From: Kordiimonadales bacterium
GTDB taxonomy: Bacteria > Pseudomonadota > Alphaproteobacteria > Sphingomonadales > Kordiimonadaceae
Length of the DNA stretch: 34,375 nt
NCBI GenBank assembly: GCA_015485385.1
Contig: WFTS01000085.1
Coordinates: 1 to 34,375, forward strand
Reading direction: 5' to 3'
Below are positions 27,297 through 34,375 of the stretch, one piece after another (the stretch's first letter is position 1; each line of letters opens with the position of its first letter). The notes below the pieces were generated by a model, which did no database searches, was not told where the DNA came from, and saw only the letters and a list, made by a program, of their open reading frames with translations. The translations under genes and the position numbers were made by a program.

Positions 27297-27785
27297 ATGC
27301 AAAGAAAAATACCACAGTCTAACTTATACTTACGTGAAGAAGAGCTGCGTCGCGGCATTGAACTTCTGTATTTCGCTTACCGAGACTTTACCCGTGACCC
27401 GGATAAAATTCTAGCCGAATCCGGCTTTGGGCGAGCGCATCATCGGGTGTTATATTTTGTCGGGCGCAATCCAGCCACCACGGTTTCGGGGCTGCTCAAA
27501 CTGTTGCGCATAACCAAGCAGAGCCTATCGCGTGTGCTAGGCCAACTGGTTGAAGATGGCTATATTGATCAACAGCCCGGAACAACTGATAGAAGGCAAC
27601 GGCTCTTGCATCTTACAGAAAAAGGCCGCGATTTTGAAAAGCAGCTTTTCGCCAGCCAGCGCGAACGGGTGGCGCGGGCCTACAAAACCGCAGGGCCGGA
27701 TGCTGTCGCTGGCTTTTGGGAAGTTCTCTTGAACATCGTTGACGAAAGCGAACGCGAGATCGTGTTGCGCCAAATCGAAAAATAA
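27297..27785 (+). CDS. MarR-family transcriptional regulator
   Basis: A 162-residue protein with a winged helix at about residues 45-105 (AHHRVLYFVGRNPATTVSGL, LRITKQSLSRVLGQLVEDGY) and the wing DRRQRLLHLTEKG. Flanking helices suit dimerisation. The ATG at 27297 lacks a strong ribosome site. It diverges from ilvE around a palindrome (27259-27281). In Rhodobacter a MarR protein, PetP, is encoded near ilvE and controls respiratory genes. The petABC operon 3 kb away makes a PetP-like role thinkable, but the partner PetR is not in this window. Effector unknown. Confidence 0.9.
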   Translation: MQRKIPQSNLYLREEELRRGIELLYFAYRDFTRDPDKILAESGFGRAHHRVLYFVGRNPATTVSGLLKLLRITKQSLSRVLGQLVEDGYIDQQPGTTDRRQRLLHLTEKGRDFEKQLFASQRERVARAYKTAGPDAVAGFWEVLLNIVDESEREIVLRQIEK

Positions 27786-27790
27786 CCCTA

Positions 27791-27834
27791 CCTGCTTGCC
27801 TGCTTGCCTCTACAAACCTGCTTGCCTCTATAGC
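27791..27834 (+). repeat. 18-bp direct repeat (two copies plus an 8-bp partial)
   Basis: CCTGCTTG (27791-27798) is followed by two 18-bp units, CCTGCTTGCCTCTACAAA and CCTGCTTGCCTCTATAGC, the last at 27817-27834. It begins five bases after the MarR stop codon. A further fragment with CCTGCTG lies at 27842. Confidence 0.7.
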
Positions 27835-27890
27835 AATGTTACCTGCTGCGGATCTTATACCGCTTGCTTAGGCACTCATCAGCCCTGCCA

Positions 27891-28307
27891 TTAATCCGCA
27901 ACGGTTGCCATACATTCTATTTCAACACGGGCGCCAAGCGCCAAGCCACCGGCTCCCATTGCACTGCGGGCCGGGTACGGGGTTTTGAAATACGTCCGGT
28001 AAACGGCGTTCATCGCGGCCCATTCGTTGATATCAGCCAGCATCACAAAGCATTTAACAACCCGGTCCATACTGGATCCATTCGCTTCAAGCGTGGCTTT
28101 GATATTTTCCATAGTTTGGCGCGTTTCTGGGCCAATACCGCCAGGCACCAAGTCCTTCTCGCCGGGAGCACGCCCTAACGTACCTGATAAATACAGCATA
28201 TCCCCAACCCGCACCGCTGGTGAAAAGGGCAGTTCAGACACCTGCTGGCCAACTGCATTGTTTGCAGATAAAAATACCACCGTCAGTGCTATAAAAAATA
28301 CTCGCAT
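27891..28307 (-). CDS. RidA-family protein with signal peptide
   Basis: From the ATG at 28307 (GGGAG six bases upstream) the protein is 138 residues. It opens with a signal peptide (MRVFFIALTVVFLSANNAVG, cleavage before QQ), followed by a complete RidA/YjgF/UK114 domain. That domain has VGDMLYLSGTLGR, GPETRQTMENIKATLEANGS, VVKCFVMLADINEWAAMNAV and YPARSAMGAGGLALGARVEI. The arginine in PARS corresponds to the RidA active-site arginine. Cytosolic RidA hydrolyses reactive imines from amino-acid metabolism. This copy should act in the periplasm, where the substrate is unknown. An upstream in-frame start (28397) would bury the signal peptide and is less likely. Confidence 0.85.
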   Translation of the reverse strand: MRVFFIALTVVFLSANNAVGQQVSELPFSPAVRVGDMLYLSGTLGRAPGEKDLVPGGIGPETRQTMENIKATLEANGSSMDRVVKCFVMLADINEWAAMNAVYRTYFKTPYPARSAMGAGGLALGARVEIECMATVAD

Positions 28308-28424
28308 CATGATCTCCCAATCCCATGGCGCTGAAACTTCGCGCTTCAACGCTGTCCATCCAATATGATTTGCTAACATAGATATAACCACAGCCACAAG
28401 CGCGCCACAACACGAGGCTTAAGC

Positions 28425-28484
28425 ACTTGATTGTGAGCTTGATTGTGAGCTTGATTATAAGCCTGATTGTGGGCTTGATTGTGG
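28425..28484 (+). repeat. 12-bp tandem repeat, five copies
   Basis: Five consecutive 12-bp units (28425-28436, 28437-28448, 28449-28460, 28461-28472, 28473-28484) follow GCTTGATTGTGA/G with few changes. The array sits in the roughly 300-bp gap between the RidA start and the petC end (28308-28607). The rest of that gap holds only the petC terminator. Confidence 0.85.
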
Positions 28485-28540
28485 GCTTTATCCGTCAGCC
28501 CTGCGCTTAGCAACAAACTGAACCCACCCATAAAGCCCAT

Positions 28541-28569
28541 AAAAAAGGGCCACCAAAGTGGCAGCCCTT
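28541..28569 (-). terminator. Rho-independent terminator of the petABC operon
   Basis: On the minus strand AAGGGCTGCCAC and GTGGCCCTT fold into a hairpin with a small bulge and a short TTTG loop, followed by six T residues. It lies 38 bases after the petC stop codon and is oriented to end the petABC transcript. Confidence 0.8.
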
Positions 28570-28607
28570 CTAAAATAACTATGGTAAAATCACTATGCCA
28601 AAGACAA

Positions 28608-29405
28608 TCAATCTTCGTAAAAGTTTTTGCCTTCTTTCACTGGCTTCCAGATTTTCTTCATGGATAGATAGAAGATAATCGTCATTGCCAAAAGGAAAAG
28701 CATCACGCTAAAGCCCATATGTTTGCGGTCTTCAAGCTTTGGCTCAGCCACATACATCAAAAACTGAACAACGTCCCGCGCCATCTGTTCCTGAGTAGCC
28801 GGCATGCCACCTTCATAGTCGATAATGCCTTCACTTAACGGGGAAGCCATGCCAATTTGGCCGCCTTTAAAATACCCATTATAGCTTTTGCCTTCGGCGA
28901 TATCACGGCCAGCAGGAGCATCGCTATAGCCTGTAAGCAAACTGTAAACATAGTTTGCACCATCATGACGCGCCTTTACGATCAAAGACAGGTCAGGTGG
29001 CAATGCGCCGCCATTAGAGGCCCGTGCAGCATTTTCATTGGGAAAGGGTGCAGGGAATGTGTCTTGTGGCAACGCAGCACGCACAGTTTCGTCACCAGCG
29101 TCATCAGGTTCCCCCGCGACTTCATATTCTTTCGCGAAAGCCTTTATCATATCGTCTTCGTAGCCCATGCCCGCAAGATTGCGGAACTTGAAATACTTCA
29201 AGCTATGGCACGCCGAACAAACCTGCTGGTAAACTTGCCAACCGCGCTGAACAGCCGCTTGGTCATATTTACCGGTAACGCCTTCAAAAGACCAAACCTG
29301 TTTAATGGGTTCCTTGTCGGCCTTAGAAGAGGCCGAAGCAGCCCCCGCTACGCCCGCGATGGCAATAAGGGCAACCGCAATGTTTTTTGTAAATTTCATT
29401 GTCAT
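28608..29405 (-). CDS. petC: Cytochrome c1 subunit of the bc1 complex
   Basis: A 265-residue protein with a signal peptide (MKFTKNIAVALIAIAGVAGAASA) and the haem-c motif CSACH (Cys63, Cys66, His67). The likely sixth ligand is Met186 (QIGMASPL). A single C-terminal membrane anchor is at about residues 231-250 (GFSVMLFLLAMTIIFYLSM). It faces the periplasm and passes electrons from the Rieske protein to cytochrome c. ALPPDLSLI and NYVYSLLTGY are typical of c1. A second ATG at 29399 is possible. It starts six bases after petB ends and is the last gene of the operon. Confidence 0.95.
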   Translation of the reverse strand: MTMKFTKNIAVALIAIAGVAGAASASSKADKEPIKQVWSFEGVTGKYDQAAVQRGWQVYQQVCSACHSLKYFKFRNLAGMGYEDDMIKAFAKEYEVAGEPDDAGDETVRAALPQDTFPAPFPNENAARASNGGALPPDLSLIVKARHDGANYVYSLLTGYSDAPAGRDIAEGKSYNGYFKGGQIGMASPLSEGIIDYEGGMPATQEQMARDVVQFLMYVAEPKLEDRKHMGFSVMLFLLAMTIIFYLSMKKIWKPVKEGKNFYED

Positions 29406-29411
29406 AATCCC

Positions 29412-30683
29412 CTATTCAGCCGCTTTAACAACTGGGTTGGCTATGCTTTCCGGCAGCGGTAAGGTTTTTTCCTTAAAGCCCAGAATTGGCATAATCACCA
29501 AGAAGTGTGCGAAATAATACGCTGTCCCCAAAAGGCCCAGCAGCGGATAAATACCTTCAGGTTTCCGGCCACCAACAATTGTCAGCAGAACAAGATCAGC
29601 CACAAGGAACCAGAAGAACCACCGGTATGTTGGGCGGAACCTAGCAGACCGAACCTTCGACGTGTCAAGCCAAGGCAGCGCGAACAACAACAGGATCGAC
29701 GCAAACATCGCAATCACACCCAAAAGCTTGGCTGAAATAAAGGTGATGTCTGTTCCCGGAATACCGATATCAAATGTGATCGAACGTAAGATCGCGTAGA
29801 AAGGCAGGAAGTACCATTCCGGCACAATACTGTCTGGTGTTACCATCGAATTGGCCGGGATATAATTATCCGGATGCCCCAAAGCGTCTGGTGCAAAGAA
29901 GATGAAATACGCGAAAATCAAGAAGAATACGCCCATGCCAAAAGCATCTTTGATGGTGTAATATGGATGGAACGGAATTTGATCCGCCCCTGATTTCACT
30001 TCAATCCCCAGCGGGTTGCCGCTATCGGAAACTTTCTTCGCCCAAATATGCAAGATCACCACGCCAAAAATAACAAATGGCAGTAGGAAGTGCAGGCTAA
30101 AGAAACGCTTCAATGTTGGGTTATCAACCGAAAAGCCGCCCCACAGGAGCGTGCGAATATCTTCGCCCACAAATGGGATAGCAGAAAATAGGTTGGTGAT
30201 CACAGTTGCGCCCCAGTAGGACATCTGGCCCCACGGTAGCACATACCCCATGAAGGCGGTCGCCATCATAAGGAGGAAAATCACAAGGCCAAGCATCCAC
30301 AATACTTCGCGCGGCGCTTTATAAGAACCGTAATAGAGCCCCCGCAGGATATGGATATAAACCGCAATAAAGAAGAAGGACGCGCCGTTGGCGTGCATTG
30401 GTCGCAACAGCCAGCCATAATTCACATCGCGCACAATACGCTCAACACTATCAAACGCTACAGCGGTGTCAGGCGTATAGTGCATTGCTAGCACCACACC
30501 TGAAAGAATTTGAATGACCAGCATCAAACCTGCCAGCGAGCCAAAGTTCCACCAGTAGTTCAGGTTTCTAGGTGTCGGTGTGCCGGGGCCTACTACATTA
30601 TGCACCAGCGATAAAATCGGAAGTCGCTCTTCGAACCAGCCAAGGGCTTTGTTCTCAGGCTTAATTGTTTCCCATTCAGCCAT
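29412..30683 (-). CDS. petB: Cytochrome b subunit of the bc1 complex
   Basis: A 423-residue protein with eight membrane helices. The four haem-ligand histidines are at 97/111 and 198/212, each pair spaced 14. The Q0-site motif PEWY is at 288-291. [19 protein letters not shown] is the conserved cd1 region. It carries haems bL and bH and the quinol oxidation and quinone reduction sites. The ribosome site AGGGGG precedes the ATG. It lies 11 bases after petA and six before petC. Confidence 0.97.
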   Translation of the reverse strand: MAEWETIKPENKALGWFEERLPILSLVHNVVGPGTPTPRNLNYWWNFGSLAGLMLVIQILSGVVLAMHYTPDTAVAFDSVERIVRDVNYGWLLRPMHANGASFFFIAVYIHILRGLYYGSYKAPREVLWMLGLVIFLLMMATAFMGYVLPWGQMSYWGATVITNLFSAIPFVGEDIRTLLWGGFSVDNPTLKRFFSLHFLLPFVIFGVVILHIWAKKVSDSGNPLGIEVKSGADQIPFHPYYTIKDAFGMGVFFLIFAYFIFFAPDALGHPDNYIPANSMVTPDSIVPEWYFLPFYAILRSITFDIGIPGTDITFISAKLLGVIAMFASILLLFALPWLDTSKVRSARFRPTYRWFFWFLVADLVLLTIVGGRKPEGIYPLLGLLGTAYYFAHFLVIMPILGFKEKTLPLPESIANPVVKAAE

Positions 30684-30694
30684 CTTTATTCCCC

Positions 30695-31249
30695 CTAACC
30701 AATCTTAATACGTGTGTCAGACACAAAAGCATAATCCGGCAAATCGAGATTTCTCGGTGCCGGACCTTTGCGAATGCGCCCTGCTGTATCATAGTGCGAA
30801 CCATGGCATGGGCAGAACCATCCACCATATTCGCCTTTTTCGTCACCGTCTTTGGTGCCCAGTGGTACACAGCCAAGGTGCGTACAAATGCCGATCATAA
30901 TCAACCACTGTTCGTGGCCAGCATGAATGCGCTCCTCATCGGTTTCTTTATCGATGAGTTGATCCATCGTAACAGCGCGGGCTTCGGCAATTTCAGTCGC
31001 CGTCCGGTGGCGAATGAAAATCGGCTTACCCTGCCATTTAACAATGATGGCCTCGCCTTCACCGATGCTGCTCAGATCAACTTCAACAGTTGCGAGCGCC
31101 AAGGTGTCAGCGGCGGGGTTCATCTGATCGACAAAAGGCCAAAGGGCCAATATGCCGCCAACGCCTGCCGTAACAGCCGCAGTTGTGTGAAGCATATCGC
31201 GCCGTGTGGCCCCATCTTCACCATGAATTGTTTGTTCTTTAGTGCTCAT
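30695..31249 (-). CDS. petA: Rieske iron-sulfur subunit of the bc1 complex
   Basis: A 184-residue protein. A twin-arginine-like start ([16 protein letters not shown]) leads into the membrane anchor. The [2Fe-2S] ligands are in CTHLGC (Cys122, His124, Cys127) and CPCHGSH (Cys146, Cys148, His149), followed by GPAPRNL. Cysteines 127 and 148 would form the stabilising disulfide. It accepts the first electron from quinol and swings to cytochrome c1. It is probably folded in the cytoplasm and exported by Tat. It is the first gene of petABC, with AGGGAAG before the ATG. Confidence 0.96.
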   Translation of the reverse strand: MSTKEQTIHGEDGATRRDMLHTTAAVTAGVGGILALWPFVDQMNPAADTLALATVEVDLSSIGEGEAIIVKWQGKPIFIRHRTATEIAEARAVTMDQLIDKETDEERIHAGHEQWLIMIGICTHLGCVPLGTKDGDEKGEYGGWFCPCHGSHYDTAGRIRKGPAPRNLDLPDYAFVSDTRIKIG

Positions 31250-31536
31250 ATATTCTTCCCTGACAGGAATGTGATACGAAAGGCGATCCGTACTATGTTG
31301 GCCAAACTCTATATTAACTTTGGATTAAATCAAATAGCTGCGGCACTCGGTCGCACTAAAAAATCAATCCAGCCCCCCACTGGACAATATTTATCCAGCG
31401 AATTGAACTTGGTTTAGTAGCCCTGCTCGAAAGAGGCAAGCCTTTATGCCTCACTATAATAAAAAAAAACGTTAATTTTTTCACTCTAAGCCTGAAGTGT
31501 TTGATCATCCTTGCAGAAGGACTTAGGGTCCCGGCC
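31250..31536. promoter_or_regulatory. Divergent intergenic region between petA and trmL
   Basis: This gap of 287 bases separates the minus-strand petABC operon from the plus-strand trmL-hemF run. It is AT-rich and contains TATAAT at 31455-31460, reading toward trmL, but no matching -35 at 17 bp. GAGGCA and TGCCTC flank eight bases near 31433-31452. I found no FNR-type TTGAT-N4-ATCAA site. No gene is supported here. Confidence 0.45.
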
Positions 31537-31998
31537 ATGGACATAGCCTTATATCAACCTGACCAGCCCCCCAATACAGGAACCTTGCTACGGCTCGGGG
31601 CCTGCATGCAAGTCGCTGTGCATATCATTGAACCATGCGGGTTTCCCTTCTCTAAGCGAGCGTTAAAGCGCTATGCGATGGATTATGCAGATTTTGTTGA
31701 TCTGCACCACCACCGGGATTGGGATGCCTTTAATGCACACCGTAAAAGCACAGGCCAGCGCTTGATTTTATTGACAACCAAGGCTGACAGCCCTTACAGC
31801 AATTTCACGTTTCAAAAGAATGATATTTTAATCGTTGGCAGCGAATCTAGTGGCGCACCTGATTTAGTACACACAGCAGCAGATGCTCGAGTAACTGTGC
31901 CTATGTCAGCGGATGTTCGCTCGCTCAATGTCGCTGTCTCAATGGCGATGGTTCTGGGCGAAGGCATTCGCCAAACCGATAGCTGGCCTAAAAACTAA
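31537..31998 (+). CDS. trmL: tRNA (cytidine/uridine-34 2'-O)-methyltransferase, SPOUT family
   Basis: A 153-residue SpoU/TrmL enzyme, close to the E. coli length (157). It has the three SPOUT motifs: [14 protein letters not shown] (10-23), [12 protein letters not shown] (97-108) and [20 protein letters not shown] (121-140). These form the trefoil knot and SAM site. The enzyme methylates the wobble nucleotide of certain leucine tRNAs. The ATG at 31537 matches the family's start, and the in-frame TTG at 31501 adds only unlikely residues. hemF begins five bases after its stop. Confidence 0.92.
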   Translation: MDIALYQPDQPPNTGTLLRLGACMQVAVHIIEPCGFPFSKRALKRYAMDYADFVDLHHHRDWDAFNAHRKSTGQRLILLTTKADSPYSNFTFQKNDILIVGSESSGAPDLVHTAADARVTVPMSADVRSLNVAVSMAMVLGEGIRQTDSWPKN

Positions 31999-32003
31999 AG
32001 GAA

Positions 32004-32876
32004 ATGGTCTTGGACATAGAAGAAAAAAAACAAAAAGCTGCTGCATGGTTCGAGACACTGCGCGACCAAATCTGTAAAAGCTTTGAAGCCATTGAGGCGG
32101 AAAATGAAGGCCCGATGGCCGGACGCGAGGCCGGTCGGTTCGAACGCAAAACGTGGGAACGTGAAAACCAAGGCGACGGTGCAGAAGGCGGCGGGGGGAC
32201 GATGTCTACGATGCGCGGCGGACGTGTTTTTGAAAAAGTTGGCGTGAATATCTCTGAAGTGCACGGAACTTTTACACCGGAGTTTGCAAAAAACATCCCC
32301 GGGGCCAACGAAGATCCAAGCTTTTTTGCAACGGGCATTTCATTGGTCGCCCACATGAATAGCCCCAAAGTGCCTGCCGTTCATATGAATACACGTTTCA
32401 TTGTGACCACCAAAAGCTGGTTTGGGGGCGGAGCCGACCTGAACGCGCCCTTACCCAATAGCTATGATACCGCCCAGTTTCATTCAGCCTTCAAGGCCTG
32501 CTGTGACAGGCATGATCCAGCCTATTATCCAAAGTATAAAAATTGGTGCGATGAGTATTTCTATATCAAGCACAGGAACCGGGCCCGCGGCGAAGGAGGG
32601 ATCTTTTACGATCAGCTCAACACGGGGGATTTTGAGAAAGATTTTGCTTTTACGCAGGATGTCGGGCGCACGTTTAATGATATCTACCCAGATTTAGTGC
32701 GTCAGCATATGAACGAAAGCTGGACACCCGCCGAGAGGGAAACCCAGTTGGAATACCGCGGATACTACGCCGAATTTAATCTGGTGTATGACAGAGGCAC
32801 CACGTTCGGGCTGAAAACCGGGGGGAATGTTGATGCGATTTTAATGTCCTTGCCGCCCGAGGCCAAATGGCCATGA
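32004..32876 (+). CDS. hemF: Oxygen-dependent coproporphyrinogen III oxidase
   Basis: A 290-residue HemF. Recognisable family stretches are [26 protein letters not shown] (its middle at about 48-73), [23 protein letters not shown] and [14 protein letters not shown]. Then come [48 protein letters not shown] and [18 protein letters not shown]. It converts coproporphyrinogen III to protoporphyrinogen IX using oxygen, in the cytoplasm. The length and the SLPPEAKWP ending are normal for the family. AAAGGA sits very close to the ATG at 32004, so a TTG two codons later is possible. Haem made here would supply the adjacent cytochromes. Confidence 0.96.
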   Translation: MVLDIEEKKQKAAAWFETLRDQICKSFEAIEAENEGPMAGREAGRFERKTWERENQGDGAEGGGGTMSTMRGGRVFEKVGVNISEVHGTFTPEFAKNIPGANEDPSFFATGISLVAHMNSPKVPAVHMNTRFIVTTKSWFGGGADLNAPLPNSYDTAQFHSAFKACCDRHDPAYYPKYKNWCDEYFYIKHRNRARGEGGIFYDQLNTGDFEKDFAFTQDVGRTFNDIYPDLVRQHMNESWTPAERETQLEYRGYYAEFNLVYDRGTTFGLKTGGNVDAILMSLPPEAKWP

Positions 32877-32928
32877 TAAGCCTGACAAAACTGACAAGCC
32901 TAGTAAGCCTGATAAACCTGATAAGTCG
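32875..32928 (+). repeat. 9-bp tandem repeat of six copies containing in-frame stops
   Basis: Six 9-bp units (32875-32883 to 32920-32928) follow GATAAGCCT with substitutions. The array starts inside the hemF stop codon and ends two bases before the next gene's start. Read in the hemF frame it contains a stop codon in every unit, ten in all (TGA, TAA, TGA, TGA, TAG, TAA, TGA, TAA, TGA, TAA). Confidence 0.85.
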
Positions 32929-32930
32929 CC

Positions 32931-33371
32931 GTGATGTTGGGTGACCTAGCCTTATACGGCAGCCTCTTTTTAAATGCTTTCATTGCGGCGACCCTGTTGC
33001 CCGCGCTGTCTGAACTATCTTTTGCCACGCTATTGGTCGCAGGCGAAGGCATACCGCTTTGGTTGTTCGTCAGTGTCACAGCAGGAAATATTTTGGGGGC
33101 GTTCTTAAATTATTGGCTTGGTCTACGCTTGGCCGATTTTCAAAACCGGAAATGGTTCCCCTTTTCTTCAAAACAAATTCAATCAGCGGCAAACCAATTT
33201 AACCGCTACGGTAAATGGTCACTTTTGTTCGCATGGTTGCCAATAGTGGGCGATCCGCTGACACTGATGGCCGGGCTGCTTCGTACTGAGCTGCGCTATT
33301 TCATTCCGCTGGTAAGCCTTGGCAAAGCCGCGCGCTACGGTGTTATTTGGGCCGGAGCCACGCTGGTATAA
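32931..33371 (+). CDS. YqaA/VTT-type small membrane protein
   Basis: A 146-residue membrane protein with hydrophobic segments near residues 7-30, 35-55 and 95-112, plus a hydrophobic C-terminus. The stretch WLFVSVTAGNILGAFLNYWLG is typical of the YqaA family, a short branch of the DedA/VTT superfamily. LPIVGDPLTLMAGLLR is the conserved loop. DedA relatives move lipids across membranes; YqaA is unassigned. Start is either GTG at 32931 or the adjacent ATG at 32934. No ribosome site is visible because the tandem repeat occupies that space, so translation may depend on reinitiation after hemF. It is in the same frame as hemF. Confidence 0.85.
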   Translation: MMLGDLALYGSLFLNAFIAATLLPALSELSFATLLVAGEGIPLWLFVSVTAGNILGAFLNYWLGLRLADFQNRKWFPFSSKQIQSAANQFNRYGKWSLLFAWLPIVGDPLTLMAGLLRTELRYFIPLVSLGKAARYGVIWAGATLV

Positions 33372-33483
33372 AATAACTTGTTCATCAAGCGCCCCATTGC
33401 TGCCTTGTTTTCTTGTAAAAATAGACTTGATATAAACTATTTCCCGGGCCCTTACGTCTCGCACACTCAGGAGCTAAAACATT

Positions 33484-34053
33484 ATGATTCGTACAATCTT
33501 TACTGTCTTTATCGCCCTTGCTTTTCTTGGTGTATCGGGCGCGGCAATGGCCGATAAAGCCGAAAAAAAGCGCCAAAAAATCCTGTCTATGCGCCAAAAA
33601 ACACTTGTGGAACTGTTTGAAAGCCGCCCGCAAGCCAAGGCCGAAATTAAAGATGCGGAAGGCTATGCGGTTTTTTCTAATGTCGGCGTTCAAGTGCTGT
33701 TGATCGGCGCAGGCGGTGGGCGCGGCGTAGTCCATGATAACAAATCCGACATTGATACCTTCATGAAAATGGGCACCGCCAGCGTTGGCATTGGTTTAGG
33801 CATCAAAGATTTTCGGGCTGTTTTTATCTTCCACGACCGCAAAGCACTGGATAGTTTTGTGAACAAGGGTTGGGATTTCGCTGGTGAAGCCGATGCAGCA
33901 GCCAAGGGCGGCGAAAAAGGCGGTGAGATCGGCGAAGGCGCATCCTTCCGCAAAAAAGTGAGTGTTTACCAATTTACCAAAAATGGCCTCGCGCTTCAGG
34001 CGTCACTACACGGCACCAAATATTGGAAAGATAAAAAGCTGAACGGCGACTGA
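33484..34053 (+). CDS. SYLF/YSC84-domain protein, exported
   Basis: A 189-residue protein with a signal peptide (IRTIFTVFIALAFLGVSGAAMA, cleavage before DKAEKK), followed by a SYLF/Ysc84-like domain (AEGYAVFSNVGVQVLLIGAG with DAEGYAVF, GGGRGVVHDN, KMGTASVGIGLGIKDFRAVF). The SYLF domain binds phospholipids in eukaryotic proteins, and bacterial members are secreted or periplasmic and uncharacterised. The ATG has GGAG 10 bases upstream. It follows the membrane protein after a 112-bp gap and likely has its own promoter; I see only a loose TATAAA near 33432. Confidence 0.9.
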   Translation: MIRTIFTVFIALAFLGVSGAAMADKAEKKRQKILSMRQKTLVELFESRPQAKAEIKDAEGYAVFSNVGVQVLLIGAGGGRGVVHDNKSDIDTFMKMGTASVGIGLGIKDFRAVFIFHDRKALDSFVNKGWDFAGEADAAAKGGEKGGEIGEGASFRKKVSVYQFTKNGLALQASLHGTKYWKDKKLNGD

Positions 34054-34060
34054 CCGCCTC

Positions 34061-34148
34061 TATAGTCTTTCCACCTAAACTTTATGGTCTTTCCACCTAA
34101 ACTTTATGGTCTTTCCAACGTAGCTTTATAGTCTTTCCACCTAAGCTT
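34061..34148 (+). repeat. 22-bp tandem repeat, four copies
   Basis: Four 22-bp units (34061-34082, 34083-34104, 34105-34126, 34127-34148) follow TATaGTCTTTCCACCTAAaCTT. The third is the most diverged (CCAACGTAG). It begins seven bases after the SYLF stop codon. Confidence 0.9.
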
Positions 34149-34375
34149 TACTCAAGTGGCGCTCAAACACCGCGTAGGCTCCGCCGCAAAACTGGCGGGG
34201 CGCAGTCGCACCCGCTTGATCAGAAATGGGGAGGGCAGAAATAGAGGGAATCACAAAAAGGGGATTTATGGTTGGAAGCACTATGGCTTTCAGTTTATCT
34301 CTGTCGGCCCCTGATTTTCGGTAAATTCGGTAAAACCCGCGCAGGAGTACTCTGAGGCGGCTTTTTACCCTATGG
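34141..34375 (-). other. Open frame at the window edge, possibly the 3' end of a gene; otherwise unassigned
   Basis: On the minus strand a frame stays open from the window edge to a TAG at 34141-34143 (about 77 codons), reading GFYRIYRKSGADRD, then QFCGGAYAVFERHLSKA before the stop. I recognise no family. An open frame this long can occur by chance. The TAG lies inside the last repeat unit. The rest of 34149-34375 shows no plus-strand gene; an ATG at 34268 is followed by a stop after 18 codons. Confidence 0.2.

Noticed and set aside
27185-27358. 58-residue N-terminal extension of ilvE
   Set aside because: It has no family similarity, overlaps the divergent MarR gene, and lies beyond a good ribosome site at 27184.
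28425-28484. FNR-type sites (TTGAT-N4-ATCAA) in the 12-bp array
   Set aside because: TTGAT recurs but the inverted half ATCAA is not at the right spacing; it is just part of the repeat unit.
30665-31417. 250-codon plus-strand frame antisense to petA
   Set aside because: It mirrors the conserved Rieske gene and its upstream region and shows no family features.

Overview
The window looks like chromosomal DNA of an alphaproteobacterium of roughly 50% GC. Four things support this: the bc1 operon petA-petB-petC beside trmL-hemF, the bamD-recN-ligA order, an alphaproteobacterial RHH_4-type ribbon-helix-helix protein, and two exact copies of the alphaproteobacterial LexA box GTTC-N7-GTTC. The order within the class (for example Kordiimonadales or Rhodospirillales-like) is a guess. 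No rRNA, tRNA, insertion sequence, prophage or CRISPR array was seen.

Layout. 1-2237: a truncated TetR regulator diverges from an alpha/beta hydrolase, a translationally coupled membrane protein and a MAPEG protein. 2463-5348: a free-standing TonB-dependent receptor with its own likely promoter and a clear terminator. 5472-8316: metallophosphoesterase, GNAT acetyltransferase and, convergent to them, a PLP-dependent decarboxylase. 8444-9909: alkC and a small ribbon-helix-helix protein diverge around a LexA box. 9866-13393: a large AsmA-like protein. 13574-15376: a ClC transporter with CBS domains. 15447-18882: LexA box, uvrD/pcrA, prmA. 18973-20456: an unrecognised glycine-rich small protein and a DUF389 membrane protein. 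20535-25435 (minus): bamD-recN-ligA. 25643-27785: an XRE regulator, then ilvE and a MarR regulator divergent around a palindrome. 27891-31249 (minus): an exported RidA-like protein and the petABC operon. 31537-34053: trmL, hemF, a YqaA-type membrane protein and a SYLF/YSC84 lipoprotein-like gene.

How the genes work together. DNA repair is prominent: alkC and uvrD each carry an exact LexA box just upstream, so both are predicted SOS genes, and recN and ligA lie nearby without a visible box. Respiration and haem synthesis form a second theme: cytochrome bc1, with its Rieske and c1 subunits, next to the oxygen-dependent coproporphyrinogen oxidase HemF. Envelope functions (BamD, AsmA, TonB receptor, SYLF) form a third.

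The most unusual structural signal is a set of at least six short tandem repeats in intergenic gaps, with unit lengths of 9, 12, 13, 18, 19 and 22 bp and unrelated sequences. A seventh array, of 15 bp, lies inside the uvrD coding region. One intergenic array, between hemF and the next gene, is in frame and contains a stop codon in every unit.
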